Below are positions 5,252-12,562 of a stretch of DNA of 15,824 nucleotides, in pieces. Made by a program: the position numbers and the translations under genes. Positions within the stretch are counted from its first letter, which is position 1, and every line of letters starts with the position of its first letter. The notes under the pieces are model-generated. The model was given only the letters and a program-made list of their open reading frames with translations, did no database searches and had not been told where the DNA came from. The DNA comes from Nitrospina sp. (lineage in GTDB: Bacteria > Nitrospinota > Nitrospinia > Nitrospinales > Nitrospinaceae), in the NCBI GenBank assembly GCA_004357365.1, contig SMVT01000091.1, positions 1 through 15,824 on the forward strand. The letters are read 5' to 3'.

Positions 5252-7756
5252 TTATTTCGCCACGATGTTGACGAGTTTTTTGGGAACCACGATGACTTTT
5301 TTCACTTCCTTGCCATCGGTCCATTCCCGGATGCGCGGGTCTTCCAGGCTTTTCACTTTGAGCGACGCTTCGTCGATGCTCTCTGATACCAAAAGTTTCT
5401 GCCGCACTTTGCCGTTGACCTGAACGACGATTTCGATTTGGTCGGCGCGCAAATATTCTTCCTTGTACTCCGGCCAGCCCGCCTGATGCGTGGTGTCCGG
5501 CTGGCCCAGACGCTCCCACATTTCCTCCGCGATGTGCGGGGCGAACGGCGACAGCACTAAAATCAACGTCTCTATGGCTTCTTTAAATAACGCTTGCCCC
5601 TTGGCGGAAGGCTCGTGTGGGTGCTTCATCCACCCCTCGAGGAATTTTTGCAGGTGATTCACGAATTCCATGATGGCGGCGATGGCGGTGTTGAACTGCA
5701 TGCGCCTTTCAATGTCCTCTGTTACGCGCTTGATGGTGACATGGATGATCCGCCGCAGATCCTTTAATTGGGTCTGAAGCTCGGCCTCCGTATCGTCTCC
5801 TGCTGGCTTGTCATCGAAGATATTTTTTGAGCCCTCAAAAAGCCGCCATACCCGCTTCAAAAATTTAAAACTGCCTTCCACGCCCTGGTCGCTCCACTCC
5901 AATTGTTTCGTCGGTGGCGCGGCGAACAGGATGAACAGACGCGCCGTGTCCGCGCCGTACCGGTCGATGATATGGTCCGGGTCCACCACGTTGCCCCAGC
6001 GTTTGGACATTTTGCGTCCGTCCTTGATCACCATGCCCTGGGTCAGCAGGTGGGCGAAAGGCTCCTTCGTTGCCACCAGACCCATGTCGCGGAACACGTG
6101 ATGAAAGAATCGGGAGTACAACAGATGCAGAATGGCATGCTCGATGCCGCCGATGTACTGGTCCACCGCCATCCAGTAGCGGTTGCTCTCTTTGGAAAAC
6201 GGCGCCTTCTCCTCGTGCGGCGAGGTGAAGCGTTCGAAATACCACGAGGAACAGATGAAGGTGTCGAGCGTATCGGTCTCGCGCTTCGCCGGCGCTTTGC
6301 ATTTCGGGCAGGGGACGTTGATAAACGAGTCGAGCGATTTCAAAGGCGACTGGCCCTTGTCTCCTAACTGCGCGTCGAGCGGCAGAACCACCGGCAGGTC
6401 CGCGTAAGGCACCGGCACCGTGCCGCATTTTTCACAGAAGATGATCGGCACCGGGGTGCCCCAGTAACGCTGGCGTGATACCCCCCAGTCGCGCAGGCGA
6501 AACTGCACCGTGGCTTTGCCGATTTTTTTCGATTGCAGATACTCGCACACTTTCTGTTTGGCCTCGTCGCCGGCCAGCCCGTCGAACGATCCGGACTGAG
6601 TCATCGGTCCCGGTGCGGTCATGGCCTCCTTCAAATCGTCGGCGTGGGTATTGCCGTCGGGCGGCCGAATGACGATGCGGATGGGCAGTTTGTATTTTTT
6701 GGCGAATTCGAAATCGCGCTGGTCGTGGGCGGGCACCGACATGATGGCGCCGGTGCCGTAATCCATGAGTACGAAGTTGGCGGTCCACACGGGAATGGTC
6801 TCGCCGTTCAGCGGATTGACGGCATGCGCGCCGATGAAGACGCCGAGCTTTTCGCCGCCCTCGCGGGTGCGGGCGATCTTGTCCTGGTTTTTCACCTCTT
6901 TGATGAACGCGTCAATCGTCTTTTCCTGTTTCGTTCCACGCGACAGGGAATGCGTCAATGGATGCTCCGGCGCCAGGACCATGAAGGTGGCGCCGTACAA
7001 GGTGTCGGGCCGCGTGGTGAACACCTGGATCGATTCCTTCGAGTCTTTGATCTGAAAATCGACTTCCGCGCCGGTGCTCTTGCCGATCCAGTTGGTCTGC
7101 ATGGTCAGCACCTGCTCCGGCCAGCCGCCTTCCAGATCTTTACAGGCTTCGAGCAGGCGGTCGGCGTAGTCGGTGATTTTAAAGAACCAGCCTTCCTGCA
7201 GTTTTGGAACCACTTCGCTGTCGCATCGCCAGCACAGGCCGTCCACCACCTGTTCGTTGGCCAGCACGGTGTTGCAGGATTCGCACCAGTTGACCTCGGA
7301 GTTTTTGCGGTAGACCAGGCCGCGCTCCATGAATTTCAGGAAGCACCACTGGTTCCACCGGTAATACTCCGGTTCGCAGGTGGTGATTTCGCGGTCCCAG
7401 TCGTAACTGAGGCCGAGCCGCTTGATCTGCGCGGTCATGGTTTTGATGTTGGCGTGCGTCCAGGTGTCGGGATGCGACTGATTCTGGATCGCCGCGTTTT
7501 CCGCGGGCATGCCGAACGCGTCCCAGCCGATGGGGTGCAGGACGTTCAGCCCCTTCATCATCTTGAAGCGCGCCAGCGCGTCGCCGATGGTGTAGTTGCG
7601 GACGTGGCCCATGTGGATGCGGCCGGAGGGGTAGGGAAACATCTCCAACAGGTAATATTTGGGCTTCGCGGGGTCGGCCTCCACCTTGAAGGATTTCTCC
7701 TCCTCCCAGCGCTTTTGCCACTTGGCTTCAATGGTTTTGGGATCGTAATCGGGCAT
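5252..7756 (-). CDS. leuS: Leucyl-tRNA synthetase
   Basis: An 834-residue class I synthetase that charges tRNA-Leu and edits mischarged amino acids. The Rossmann fold begins with PYPSGRIHMGHVRNY, with the HIGH-type motif at 48-51. Zinc-type cysteine clusters are seen at CESCNTVLANE...CWRC and again at FCEKC and PCPKC. The CP1 editing domain lies at about 220-410, with 'FTTRPDTLYGATF'. The second signature reads KMSKR (582-586) in GRKMSKRWGNVVDPDH rather than KMSKS; this variant keeps the lysines that stabilise the transition state. The C-terminus (IEIVVQVNGKVRQKL) is the tRNA-binding domain. Length is close to the bacterial norm. GAGGA lies 10 nt before the ATG. It is the first gene of the minus-strand operon and is divergent from the mer-like operon. 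Confidence 0.98.
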   Translation of the reverse strand: MPDYDPKTIEAKWQKRWEEEKSFKVEADPAKPKYYLLEMFPYPSGRIHMGHVRNYTIGDALARFKMMKGLNVLHPIGWDAFGMPAENAAIQNQSHPDTWTHANIKTMTAQIKRLGLSYDWDREITTCEPEYYRWNQWCFLKFMERGLVYRKNSEVNWCESCNTVLANEQVVDGLCWRCDSEVVPKLQEGWFFKITDYADRLLEACKDLEGGWPEQVLTMQTNWIGKSTGAEVDFQIKDSKESIQVFTTRPDTLYGATFMVLAPEHPLTHSLSRGTKQEKTIDAFIKEVKNQDKIARTREGGEKLGVFIGAHAVNPLNGETIPVWTANFVLMDYGTGAIMSVPAHDQRDFEFAKKYKLPIRIVIRPPDGNTHADDLKEAMTAPGPMTQSGSFDGLAGDEAKQKVCEYLQSKKIGKATVQFRLRDWGVSRQRYWGTPVPIIFCEKCGTVPVPYADLPVVLPLDAQLGDKGQSPLKSLDSFINVPCPKCKAPAKRETDTLDTFICSSWYFERFTSPHEEKAPFSKESNRYWMAVDQYIGGIEHAILHLLYSRFFHHVFRDMGLVATKEPFAHLLTQGMVIKDGRKMSKRWGNVVDPDHIIDRYGADTARLFILFAAPPTKQLEWSDQGVEGSFKFLKRVWRLFEGSKNIFDDKPAGDDTEAELQTQLKDLRRIIHVTIKRVTEDIERRMQFNTAIAAIMEFVNHLQKFLEGWMKHPHEPSAKGQALFKEAIETLILVLSPFAPHIAEEMWERLGQPDTTHQAGWPEYKEEYLRADQIEIVVQVNGKVRQKLLVSESIDEASLKVKSLEDPRIREWTDGKEVKKVIVVPKKLVNIVAK

Positions 7757-7873
7757 TTTCGCGCAGTCCTCAGGGGTTGGCTCGTGCAGTCAGAACAACG
7801 TAGTTTAGCGAAAACAGGGCCAATAATCCACCGGACTTCGGATCGGGCTCTCCCCTACCCCAGGAACATTTTT

Positions 7874-7909
7874 TTAAAGCTTTTCCGCTCCAATCAAATA
7901 TTGCTTTAA
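7874..7909. repeat. Weak inverted repeat upstream of the mer-type promoter
   Basis: TTAAAGC (7874-7880) and GCTTTAA (7903-7909) are inverted copies around a 22-nt A+T-rich spacer just before the -35 box. It could be an upstream site, or chance in A+T-rich DNA. The rest of the 208-bp gap between leuS and the MerR gene holds nothing else I can support. Confidence 0.2.
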
Positions 7910-7912
7910 GGC

Positions 7913-7944
7913 TTGACTCCGTACATGAGTACGGAGTCTATATT
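7913..7944 (+). promoter_or_regulatory. Mercury-type MerR promoter and operator
   Basis: A -35 box TTGACT (7913-7918) and a -10 box TATATT (7939-7944) are separated by 20 bp, longer than the usual 17 (19 bp if the -10 is read as CTATAT). The spacer holds a perfect palindrome with half-sites ACTCCGTAC (7916-7924) and GTACGGAGT (7929-7937) around ATGA. The over-long spacer filled by a dyad is the hallmark of promoters that MerR proteins activate by twisting the DNA. As I recall it, this operator core is the same as that of the Tn21/Tn501 mer promoters. It lies 20 bp before the MerR start and so should control the whole five-gene operon, including the regulator itself. AGGAGG at 7951-7956 is the ribosome binding site of the first gene. 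Confidence 0.9.
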
Positions 7945-7964
7945 GGTTTCAGGAGGTAAGGATT

Positions 7965-8387
7965 ATGACGGCCATGACCATAAGCAAAGTTGCAAAAAAG
8001 GCGGGTGTGGGAATCGAAACGGTTCGTTTTTACGAGCGCAAGGGCTTGGTCGATCAGCCGCCCAAACCTCCATCCGGTGGCTACCGTGTATACCCGGCTG
8101 AAACGGGAGAACGAATCCGCTTTATCCGCCAGGCTCAGGAACTGGGTTTCACTCTTCGTGAGATCAAAGAACTGTTGTCACTGCGAACCGACCCCGCGAC
8201 CGATTGCGCCGATGTCCGTGAGCGGGCACAAACCAAACTCGGTGAGGTAACCCGGAAGATCGCGCTAATGAAGGGGATCCAAGCGGCTCTTGAAAAACTG
8301 ATTGCGGCCTGTCCCGGCCAGGGAGCACTACAGGTGTGCTCGATCATTGACGCCATTGAGGCCCCTGAAACGACCCGGAAAGAGTAA
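7965..8387 (+). CDS. merR: MerR, Hg(II)-responsive transcriptional regulator
   Basis: A 140-residue MerR-family regulator. The winged-helix DNA-binding domain (about 5-75) has ISKVAKKAGVGIETVRFYERKGL and the wing SGGYRVYP. A long dimerisation helix covers about 82-115. The three cysteines that bind one Hg(II) across the dimer in MerR are all present as Cys81, Cys116 and Cys125, one residue offset from Cys82, Cys117 and Cys126 of Tn501 MerR, with the same nine-residue step between the last two. This makes Hg(II) the best-supported inducer; Cd or Pb sensing (CadR/PbrR) is less likely. The ATG has AGGAGG at 8 nt. The gene is transcribed with, not away from, its targets, which implies autoregulation. 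Confidence 0.92.
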   Translation: MTAMTISKVAKKAGVGIETVRFYERKGLVDQPPKPPSGGYRVYPAETGERIRFIRQAQELGFTLREIKELLSLRTDPATDCADVRERAQTKLGEVTRKIALMKGIQAALEKLIAACPGQGALQVCSIIDAIEAPETTRKE

Positions 8388-8409
8388 AAAAAAAGAAAGA
8401 GAAAAAATC

Positions 8410-8679
8410 ATGAATGACAAACGCAAAGTAGAAATCTTTAGTGCGGGATGTGCGATTTGCGAAGAAGCGGTTTCCGTTGTGAACCGTCTGGCCTGTTCCT
8501 CCTGTGAGGTAACCGTGCTGGATATGAAAAACCCGGATATTGCTAAAAGAGCAAAAAATCTGGGTATCGGTTCTGTCCCGGCAGTAGTGATTGACGGGCG
8601 GCTTGCAGAGTGTTGCGGCCAGGGGATCAATGAAGAAACCCTTAAGGCCGCCGGTCTGGGGCAACCTCTGAGTAATTGA
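8410..8679 (+). CDS. Six-cysteine thioredoxin-fold protein of the mer-like operon
   Basis: An 89-residue cytoplasmic protein without a signal peptide or membrane segment. The pattern is that of a small thioredoxin/glutaredoxin-like fold: strand KVEIFSAG, a CxxC site at the start of helix 1 (Cys14-Ala-Ile-Cys17), then 'LGIGSVPAVVIDGRL' with the cis-proline Pro57 and the next strand. Unusually, it has two more cysteine pairs: Cys29-Ser-Ser-Cys32 and the adjacent Cys68-Cys69. Six thiols in 89 residues suggest a metal-binding or thiol-exchange job, for example holding Hg(II) or reducing cysteines of partner proteins; this is inference. The start is the ATG at 8410, 22 bp after merR, behind a purine-rich but weak ribosome binding site. 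The frame is open further upstream, but that part lies within merR. Confidence 0.85.
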   Translation: MNDKRKVEIFSAGCAICEEAVSVVNRLACSSCEVTVLDMKNPDIAKRAKNLGIGSVPAVVIDGRLAECCGQGINEETLKAAGLGQPLSN

Positions 8680-8710
8680 GCAACAATCGAAATCTTACGG
8701 AGACCTGAAA

Positions 8711-9064
8711 ATGTCCTATCACCTGAAAGCAGCTTCGGTCATGAAAACCCTGGGAAGCATTCTTTTTGTTTTGTTCCTCGGGGTAACGGCCGCCGGGACA
8801 CAAGAGGCGAAGCATGTCTACAAAGTATATGTGGACGGTCTTTCCTGCCCCTTCTGTACCTATGGCATAGAAAAAAAATTCAGTAAGGTGGAGGGAGTTG
8901 AAAAAATTGATATCGACCTTAGATCGGGGACCACCATCATCACCATGGCCGCCGGAAAAACTTTGGATGAAACCACCGCCAGGGAAACCGTAAAAGCCGC
9001 GGGCTTCACTCTCCGCGATTTCGAACAAGTACAAGTGGGCCCAGAAGACAAAAGGAAGGAATAA
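8711..9064 (+). CDS. Secreted MerP-like heavy-metal-associated (HMA) protein
   Basis: A 117-residue protein with a signal peptide (basic start, hydrophobic stretch about 13-27) and one HMA domain (about 35-103). The metal site is GLSCPFC (Cys46 and Cys49), the counterpart of GMTCxxC in MerP and copper chaperones, followed by 'KKFSKVEGVEKIDIDLRSG', the typical ferredoxin-like alpha/beta pattern. It should bind a soft metal ion, probably Hg(II), in the periplasm. A short charged tail (EDKRKE) ends the protein. ACGGAG lies 8 nt before the ATG at 8711; a second in-frame ATG (residue 11) gives an equally good signal peptide. It is related in role to merP, but sequence divergence makes a firm name unsafe. 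Confidence 0.85.
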   Translation: MSYHLKAASVMKTLGSILFVLFLGVTAAGTQEAKHVYKVYVDGLSCPFCTYGIEKKFSKVEGVEKIDIDLRSGTTIITMAAGKTLDETTARETVKAAGFTLRDFEQVQVGPEDKRKE

Positions 9065-9069
9065 AAGAC

Positions 9070-9999
9070 ATGGTTTTGCAAATCATTGATCGGGTCAAAA
9101 GGTTCATCCGGACCATAGGGACCCCTGTTGCGTTTTTCTCGTTTATGGGGGTCGGAGCCGCTTTGGGTGCGCCGATTACGTTCAACACGGCCTTGCCCGT
9201 CGCCGAAGATGAATTTATATTCCGTCAGCAGTTTGTCTTCGATCAATCGGGCGACGACCCCAGTGGCGCGGACCGGGATCGTGGGGCATTTGCCGCCGTC
9301 TCGGTCCTTGGATACGGGGTAACCAGCAACTTGGCCGTTTTCGGAGTGCTGCCCTATGTGGACAAGAGTCTGGAGATGACCTCAATGGGTGTGCGCCGCA
9401 CCCGTGAAACAAGTGGTATAGGCGATCTGACCCTGTTCGGTCGATATACGGTTTTTCAGGATGACGTTCCGGGGCGCACTTTTCGGGTTGCGCCCTTTTT
9501 CGGTATGGAGCTTCCCACCGGCGAAGATAACGAAACCGATGGATTTGGCCGCCTCCCTCCCAGTGTCCAGGCCGGGTCAGGGTCCGTCGACCCGTTTGGC
9601 GGCCTGGTGGCCACCTATCTAAGCCTCGACTTTGAAATTGATGCCCAAGTCAGTTACAAAATCAACACCGAGGCCAACAATTTTGAGTTTGGCGATGTCG
9701 CCCGCCTTGATGCTTCTTTCCAGTATCGCCTTTGGCCGCGCAGTTTGGGAAGCGGTGTTCCTGGTTTCCTTTATGGCATCTTGGAAGGAAATCTCATCCA
9801 CCAGAATAAAAACCGGAGTAACGGTGCCCAAGACCCTGATTCCGGTGGCACCACGCTGTTTCTCATGCCCGGACTGCAATACGTGACCAAACGGTGGATT
9901 GTGGAAGGAGGGGTGCAAATCCCTGTGGTTCAGGACCTCAACGGCACGGCTTTGGAAAAAGACTACCTTGTCCGCTTCGGCTTCCGATTCAACTTCTGA
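9070..9999 (+). CDS. Outer-membrane beta-barrel protein, MetA-pathway/'transporter' family
   Basis: A 309-residue protein with an N-terminal signal peptide (hydrophobic core about 17-33, ending in GAALGA) and alternating strand patterns through to the C-terminal aromatic residue (VRFGFRFNF), the usual end of an outer-membrane barrel. The motifs 'SGIGDLTLFGRYTVF' and 'FFGMELPTGEDNET' match the family named after the putative MetA pathway of phenol degradation (PF13557), whose members are simply labelled transporters. The mature protein has many Asp and Glu and few if any Cys, so it is more a channel or surface barrel than a metal scavenger. It begins 5 bp after the HMA gene, so the two are probably translated together. 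Its link to metal handling rests on the operon only. Confidence 0.82.
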   Translation: MVLQIIDRVKRFIRTIGTPVAFFSFMGVGAALGAPITFNTALPVAEDEFIFRQQFVFDQSGDDPSGADRDRGAFAAVSVLGYGVTSNLAVFGVLPYVDKSLEMTSMGVRRTRETSGIGDLTLFGRYTVFQDDVPGRTFRVAPFFGMELPTGEDNETDGFGRLPPSVQAGSGSVDPFGGLVATYLSLDFEIDAQVSYKINTEANNFEFGDVARLDASFQYRLWPRSLGSGVPGFLYGILEGNLIHQNKNRSNGAQDPDSGGTTLFLMPGLQYVTKRWIVEGGVQIPVVQDLNGTALEKDYLVRFGFRFNF

Positions 10000-10009
10000 G
10001 AAAGATGCA

Positions 10010-10999
10010 ATGGATATGAAACGTAAAATTCTCATGGCTCTGGCAATCCCGTTACTTATCGCCGCAGGTTTTCTGGCTTTTGGATGTGCGACTTTCATGG
10101 CTTCCGAAAAGGAGGCGGGGTACAGGTTCGTGGCCGCTTGGGGCGAAAGAGGAATCGGTCCCGGAGAATTCAATGATCCGACAGGGATTGCCGTTACCGA
10201 ACACGAGGTATTTGTCTCCGATGCCCGCAATTCGCGGATACAGGTGTTCGACTTTGAGGGAAACTTCAAGCGTCAATTCGGCGCCGCCGGACAAGAGCCT
10301 GGCCAACTGGGGCGCCCCATGAATCTGACCATTGCCCATAACGAGCTTTATGTGGCCGATTACTGGAATGATCGTATCGAGGTCTTTGCCCTCGATGGCA
10401 CACATCAAAGAACGATCGGACATTCCGGTTCCGGGCCGGGTGAATTTGATGCGCCAGGCGGCGTGGCCGTAGCTGCCAATGGCGATCTGTTCGTCGCCGA
10501 TTTCTATAACCAGAGAATCCAGCAACTTCGTCCCGATGGGAGCTTTATCCGTCAATGGGGCGAAACCCGGCAAACGGGCGCGGAGGCCGAAATTTTCAAT
10601 TATCCCACCGACGTGGCACTGGCCCCGGACGGCTCCCTTTATGTCGCCGACGGCTATAATGACCGGGTACAGGTATTCTCACCGGATGGAAATTTTTCAC
10701 ACAAGTGGGGAGGGCCTTTTGCCAGAAATATTTCCGGTCCCTTCCAAGGCTGGTTTGCAGTGGTGACCAGCATCACCGTGGACAGAGCCGGGAATGTGTT
10801 TGCCGCGGATTTTTACAATAATCGCATCCAGAAATTTTCATCGGAGGAAGGGACATTTTTAACGGCATTCGGAGAAGAAGGCACCGCCTCTGGCCAATTT
10901 AACCACCCCATGGCGGTAGCCGTGGCGAATGATGGTACCGTTTTCGTAGTGGACTACGGCAACAACCGGGTTCAAAAGTGGCGGGCAAAGGCAGAATGA
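10010..10999 (+). CDS. NHL-repeat six-bladed beta-propeller protein, probable lipoprotein
   Basis: A 329-residue exported protein. The start is a hydrophobic signal segment ending 'LAAGFLAFGC'-like at FLAFGCATF, whose Cys could be lipidated, although Phe at -2 fits the lipobox only loosely. The rest consists of six NHL repeats of about 45 residues, each with a core such as 'GIAVTEHEVFVSDARNSRIQVF', 'LYVADYWNDRIEVF', 'LFVADFYNQRIQQL', 'LYVADGYNDRVQVF', 'VFAADFYNNRIQKF' and 'VFVVDYGNNRVQKW'. These close into a propeller used as a binding platform or, in some families, an enzyme. The ATG at 10010 is taken because GAGAAAG lies 5 nt before it; ATG 10016 is also possible. It is the last gene of the mer-like operon, 10 bp after the barrel gene. 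Its ligand is unknown. Confidence 0.85.
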   Translation: MDMKRKILMALAIPLLIAAGFLAFGCATFMASEKEAGYRFVAAWGERGIGPGEFNDPTGIAVTEHEVFVSDARNSRIQVFDFEGNFKRQFGAAGQEPGQLGRPMNLTIAHNELYVADYWNDRIEVFALDGTHQRTIGHSGSGPGEFDAPGGVAVAANGDLFVADFYNQRIQQLRPDGSFIRQWGETRQTGAEAEIFNYPTDVALAPDGSLYVADGYNDRVQVFSPDGNFSHKWGGPFARNISGPFQGWFAVVTSITVDRAGNVFAADFYNNRIQKFSSEEGTFLTAFGEEGTASGQFNHPMAVAVANDGTVFVVDYGNNRVQKWRAKAE

Positions 11000-11074
11000 A
11001 TTAAGGTTAAAAATATCTTAAGAATGTTTCTGCTGGCAGTTTCTGATTTTATATTAATGCCTTACACTATATCT

Positions 11075-12535
11075 ATGACCGAATTATCCGGCGCCTTTAG
11101 TGTTGTCTTCATCTTATATGTGATCCTTTTGCTGGGGATCGGGTGGGTGACTTCGCGCAAGGCGACTTCGCCCTCCAGTTTTTTCCTGGCGGACCGGTCG
11201 CTCAAGGCGTGGGTGACGGCGGTGTCCTCCACCGCCTCGTCGGAAAGCGCCTGGGCGGTGTTGGGCACGGTGGGCTTGGTCTACAAGGAAGGCCTGGCCG
11301 CCGTCTGGTTTCTGCCGGGTTGCCTCATGGGTTACGCCGCCAACTGGCTGTTGCTGGCCGAACGCCTGCGCAAATTTTCGCACGACACCCACGCCATCAC
11401 CCTTCCCGATTATCTGGAATCGCATTTCAAAGACAAGACGAATGTCCTCCGCCTGATCTCGGTCATCATCATCTTCGCGTGCATGATGGCCTATGTCGGG
11501 GCGCAGTTCGCCGCCATCGGCAAAACCTTCGACGCCATCTTCGGCGTGCCGCACCATCTGAGCATTCCTATCGGCGCGGCGATCATCATTCTGTACACGA
11601 TGCTGGGCGGATTTCTGGCGGTGGCGTGGACCGATTTCGTGCAGGGGTTGATCATGGTGTTCGGTCTGGTGTTGTTGGCGGGGATCGCGGTGGTAAGCCT
11701 CGGCGGGTTCGGCGCCATGGTCGAACAGGTGAGCCAGGCGCATCCGCAGTCGCTGGAGTGGATGGGCGGCCGCACGGCGGGGGGGTTTTTCGGATTCATG
11801 ATCGGACTGCTGGGTATCGGCCTCGGTTATCCCGGACAGCCACATGTGCTCAACCGTTACATGGCTGCCAAAGATACCCGGACCATCCGCCTCGGCATGT
11901 GGATCGCCCTGGGCTGGGGGTTTCTGGTCTACGGATCGGCGATCCTGCTCGGGTTGTGCGGTCATGCTTTGTTTCCGGGGTTGAGCGATCCGGAACACCT
12001 GTTTCCGAAAGCGGCGGAGGCCCTGTTGCCCACCGTGGTTTCGGCGGTGGTGCTGACCGGCGTGCTGGCAGCGATCATGTCCACCGTGTCGGCGCAGATC
12101 ATCGTCGCCGCCTCCGCCGTGGCGCATGACGTCTGTACCCAAATGATCAACCGCGACCTGAGCCATCAACAGATACTGAAAATCAGCCGGATATCCATTC
12201 TGGTTTTGGGCATCGGGGCGATGATCATCGCTCTGCTGAAAGTGCCGGTCATTTTCTGGTTCGTGTTGCTGGCCTGGTCGGGACTGGGCGCGAGTTTCGG
12301 TCCGGTGATCCTGTTCACGCTGTATTCCAAAAAAGTGACGCGGGAAGGTGCCATTGCCGGCCTGCTCACCGGTTTTATCACGACACTGGTATGGAAGGGG
12401 CTGGGTCTCTCCGATACGGTGATTTATGAACTGGTGCCGGCGTTTGCGCTGGCGTCGCTGGCGGTGTGGGGGGTCAGCCAGTGGACCGCTGAAAAAGAAG
12501 GGGAAAAGGTGGAAGCGGCGGGGGGCGCCGAATAA
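11075..12535 (+). CDS. Sodium:solute symporter (SSS family, PutP-like)
   Basis: A 486-residue inner-membrane protein with about 13 hydrophobic segments. The N-terminal block 'SFFLADRSLKAWVTAVSSTAS' and the later 'GGFLAVAWTDFVQGLIMVFG', 'GYPGQPHVLNRYMAAKD' and 'VLAAIMSTVSAQIIVAAS' are diagnostic of sodium/proline and sodium/pantothenate symporters (TC 2.A.21). Ser and Thr residues of the Na2 site are present in the last of these blocks. Proline is the leading guess for the substrate but cannot be proved. The ATG at 11075 gives the N-terminus expected for the family; in-frame ATGs at 11024 and 11057 add up to 17 residues. None has a good ribosome binding site. It lies 75 bp after the NHL gene and is probably not part of the mer-like operon, as its codon use and higher G+C match the core genes. 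Confidence 0.9.
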   Translation: MTELSGAFSVVFILYVILLLGIGWVTSRKATSPSSFFLADRSLKAWVTAVSSTASSESAWAVLGTVGLVYKEGLAAVWFLPGCLMGYAANWLLLAERLRKFSHDTHAITLPDYLESHFKDKTNVLRLISVIIIFACMMAYVGAQFAAIGKTFDAIFGVPHHLSIPIGAAIIILYTMLGGFLAVAWTDFVQGLIMVFGLVLLAGIAVVSLGGFGAMVEQVSQAHPQSLEWMGGRTAGGFFGFMIGLLGIGLGYPGQPHVLNRYMAAKDTRTIRLGMWIALGWGFLVYGSAILLGLCGHALFPGLSDPEHLFPKAAEALLPTVVSAVVLTGVLAAIMSTVSAQIIVAASAVAHDVCTQMINRDLSHQQILKISRISILVLGIGAMIIALLKVPVIFWFVLLAWSGLGASFGPVILFTLYSKKVTREGAIAGLLTGFITTLVWKGLGLSDTVIYELVPAFALASLAVWGVSQWTAEKEGEKVEAAGGAE

Positions 12536-12539
12536 ACTT

Positions 12540-12553
12540 CCGCCGCCGGGCGG
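12540..12553. terminator. Possible hairpin between convergent genes
   Basis: CCGCC (12540-12544) and GGCGG (12549-12553) form a 5-bp G+C stem with a GCCG loop in the 27-bp gap between the symporter stop and the small gene on the other strand. The following bases (GTTCCTGTTATT) are only moderately T-rich, so this is a weak candidate. Confidence 0.35.
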
Positions 12554-12562
12554 GCGTTCCTG

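Noticed and set aside
6533..7909. A 458-codon open frame on the plus strand across leuS
   Set aside because: It is fully antisense to leuS, which has clear HIGH and KMSK-type motifs. The antisense frame has no recognisable domain and is a by-product of G+C-rich codon use.
7965..8387. Assignment of the MerR protein to CadR/PbrR, CueR or ZntR groups
   Set aside because: The Cys81/Cys116/Cys125 pattern with a nine-residue step and the operator both match mercury MerR; the C-terminal metal-binding loop typical of CueR and ZntR is not seen.
11114..12169. Long open frames antisense to or shifted within the symporter gene (also 11143-12129)
   Set aside because: Rich in His, Arg and Gln with no domain pattern, while the symporter frame has family motifs and membrane segments.
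11075..12535. The sodium symporter as the missing inner-membrane carrier of the mer-like operon
   Set aside because: SSS-family carriers move organic solutes with sodium, no cysteine-pair metal site is seen, and its base composition and the 75-bp gap set it apart from the operon.
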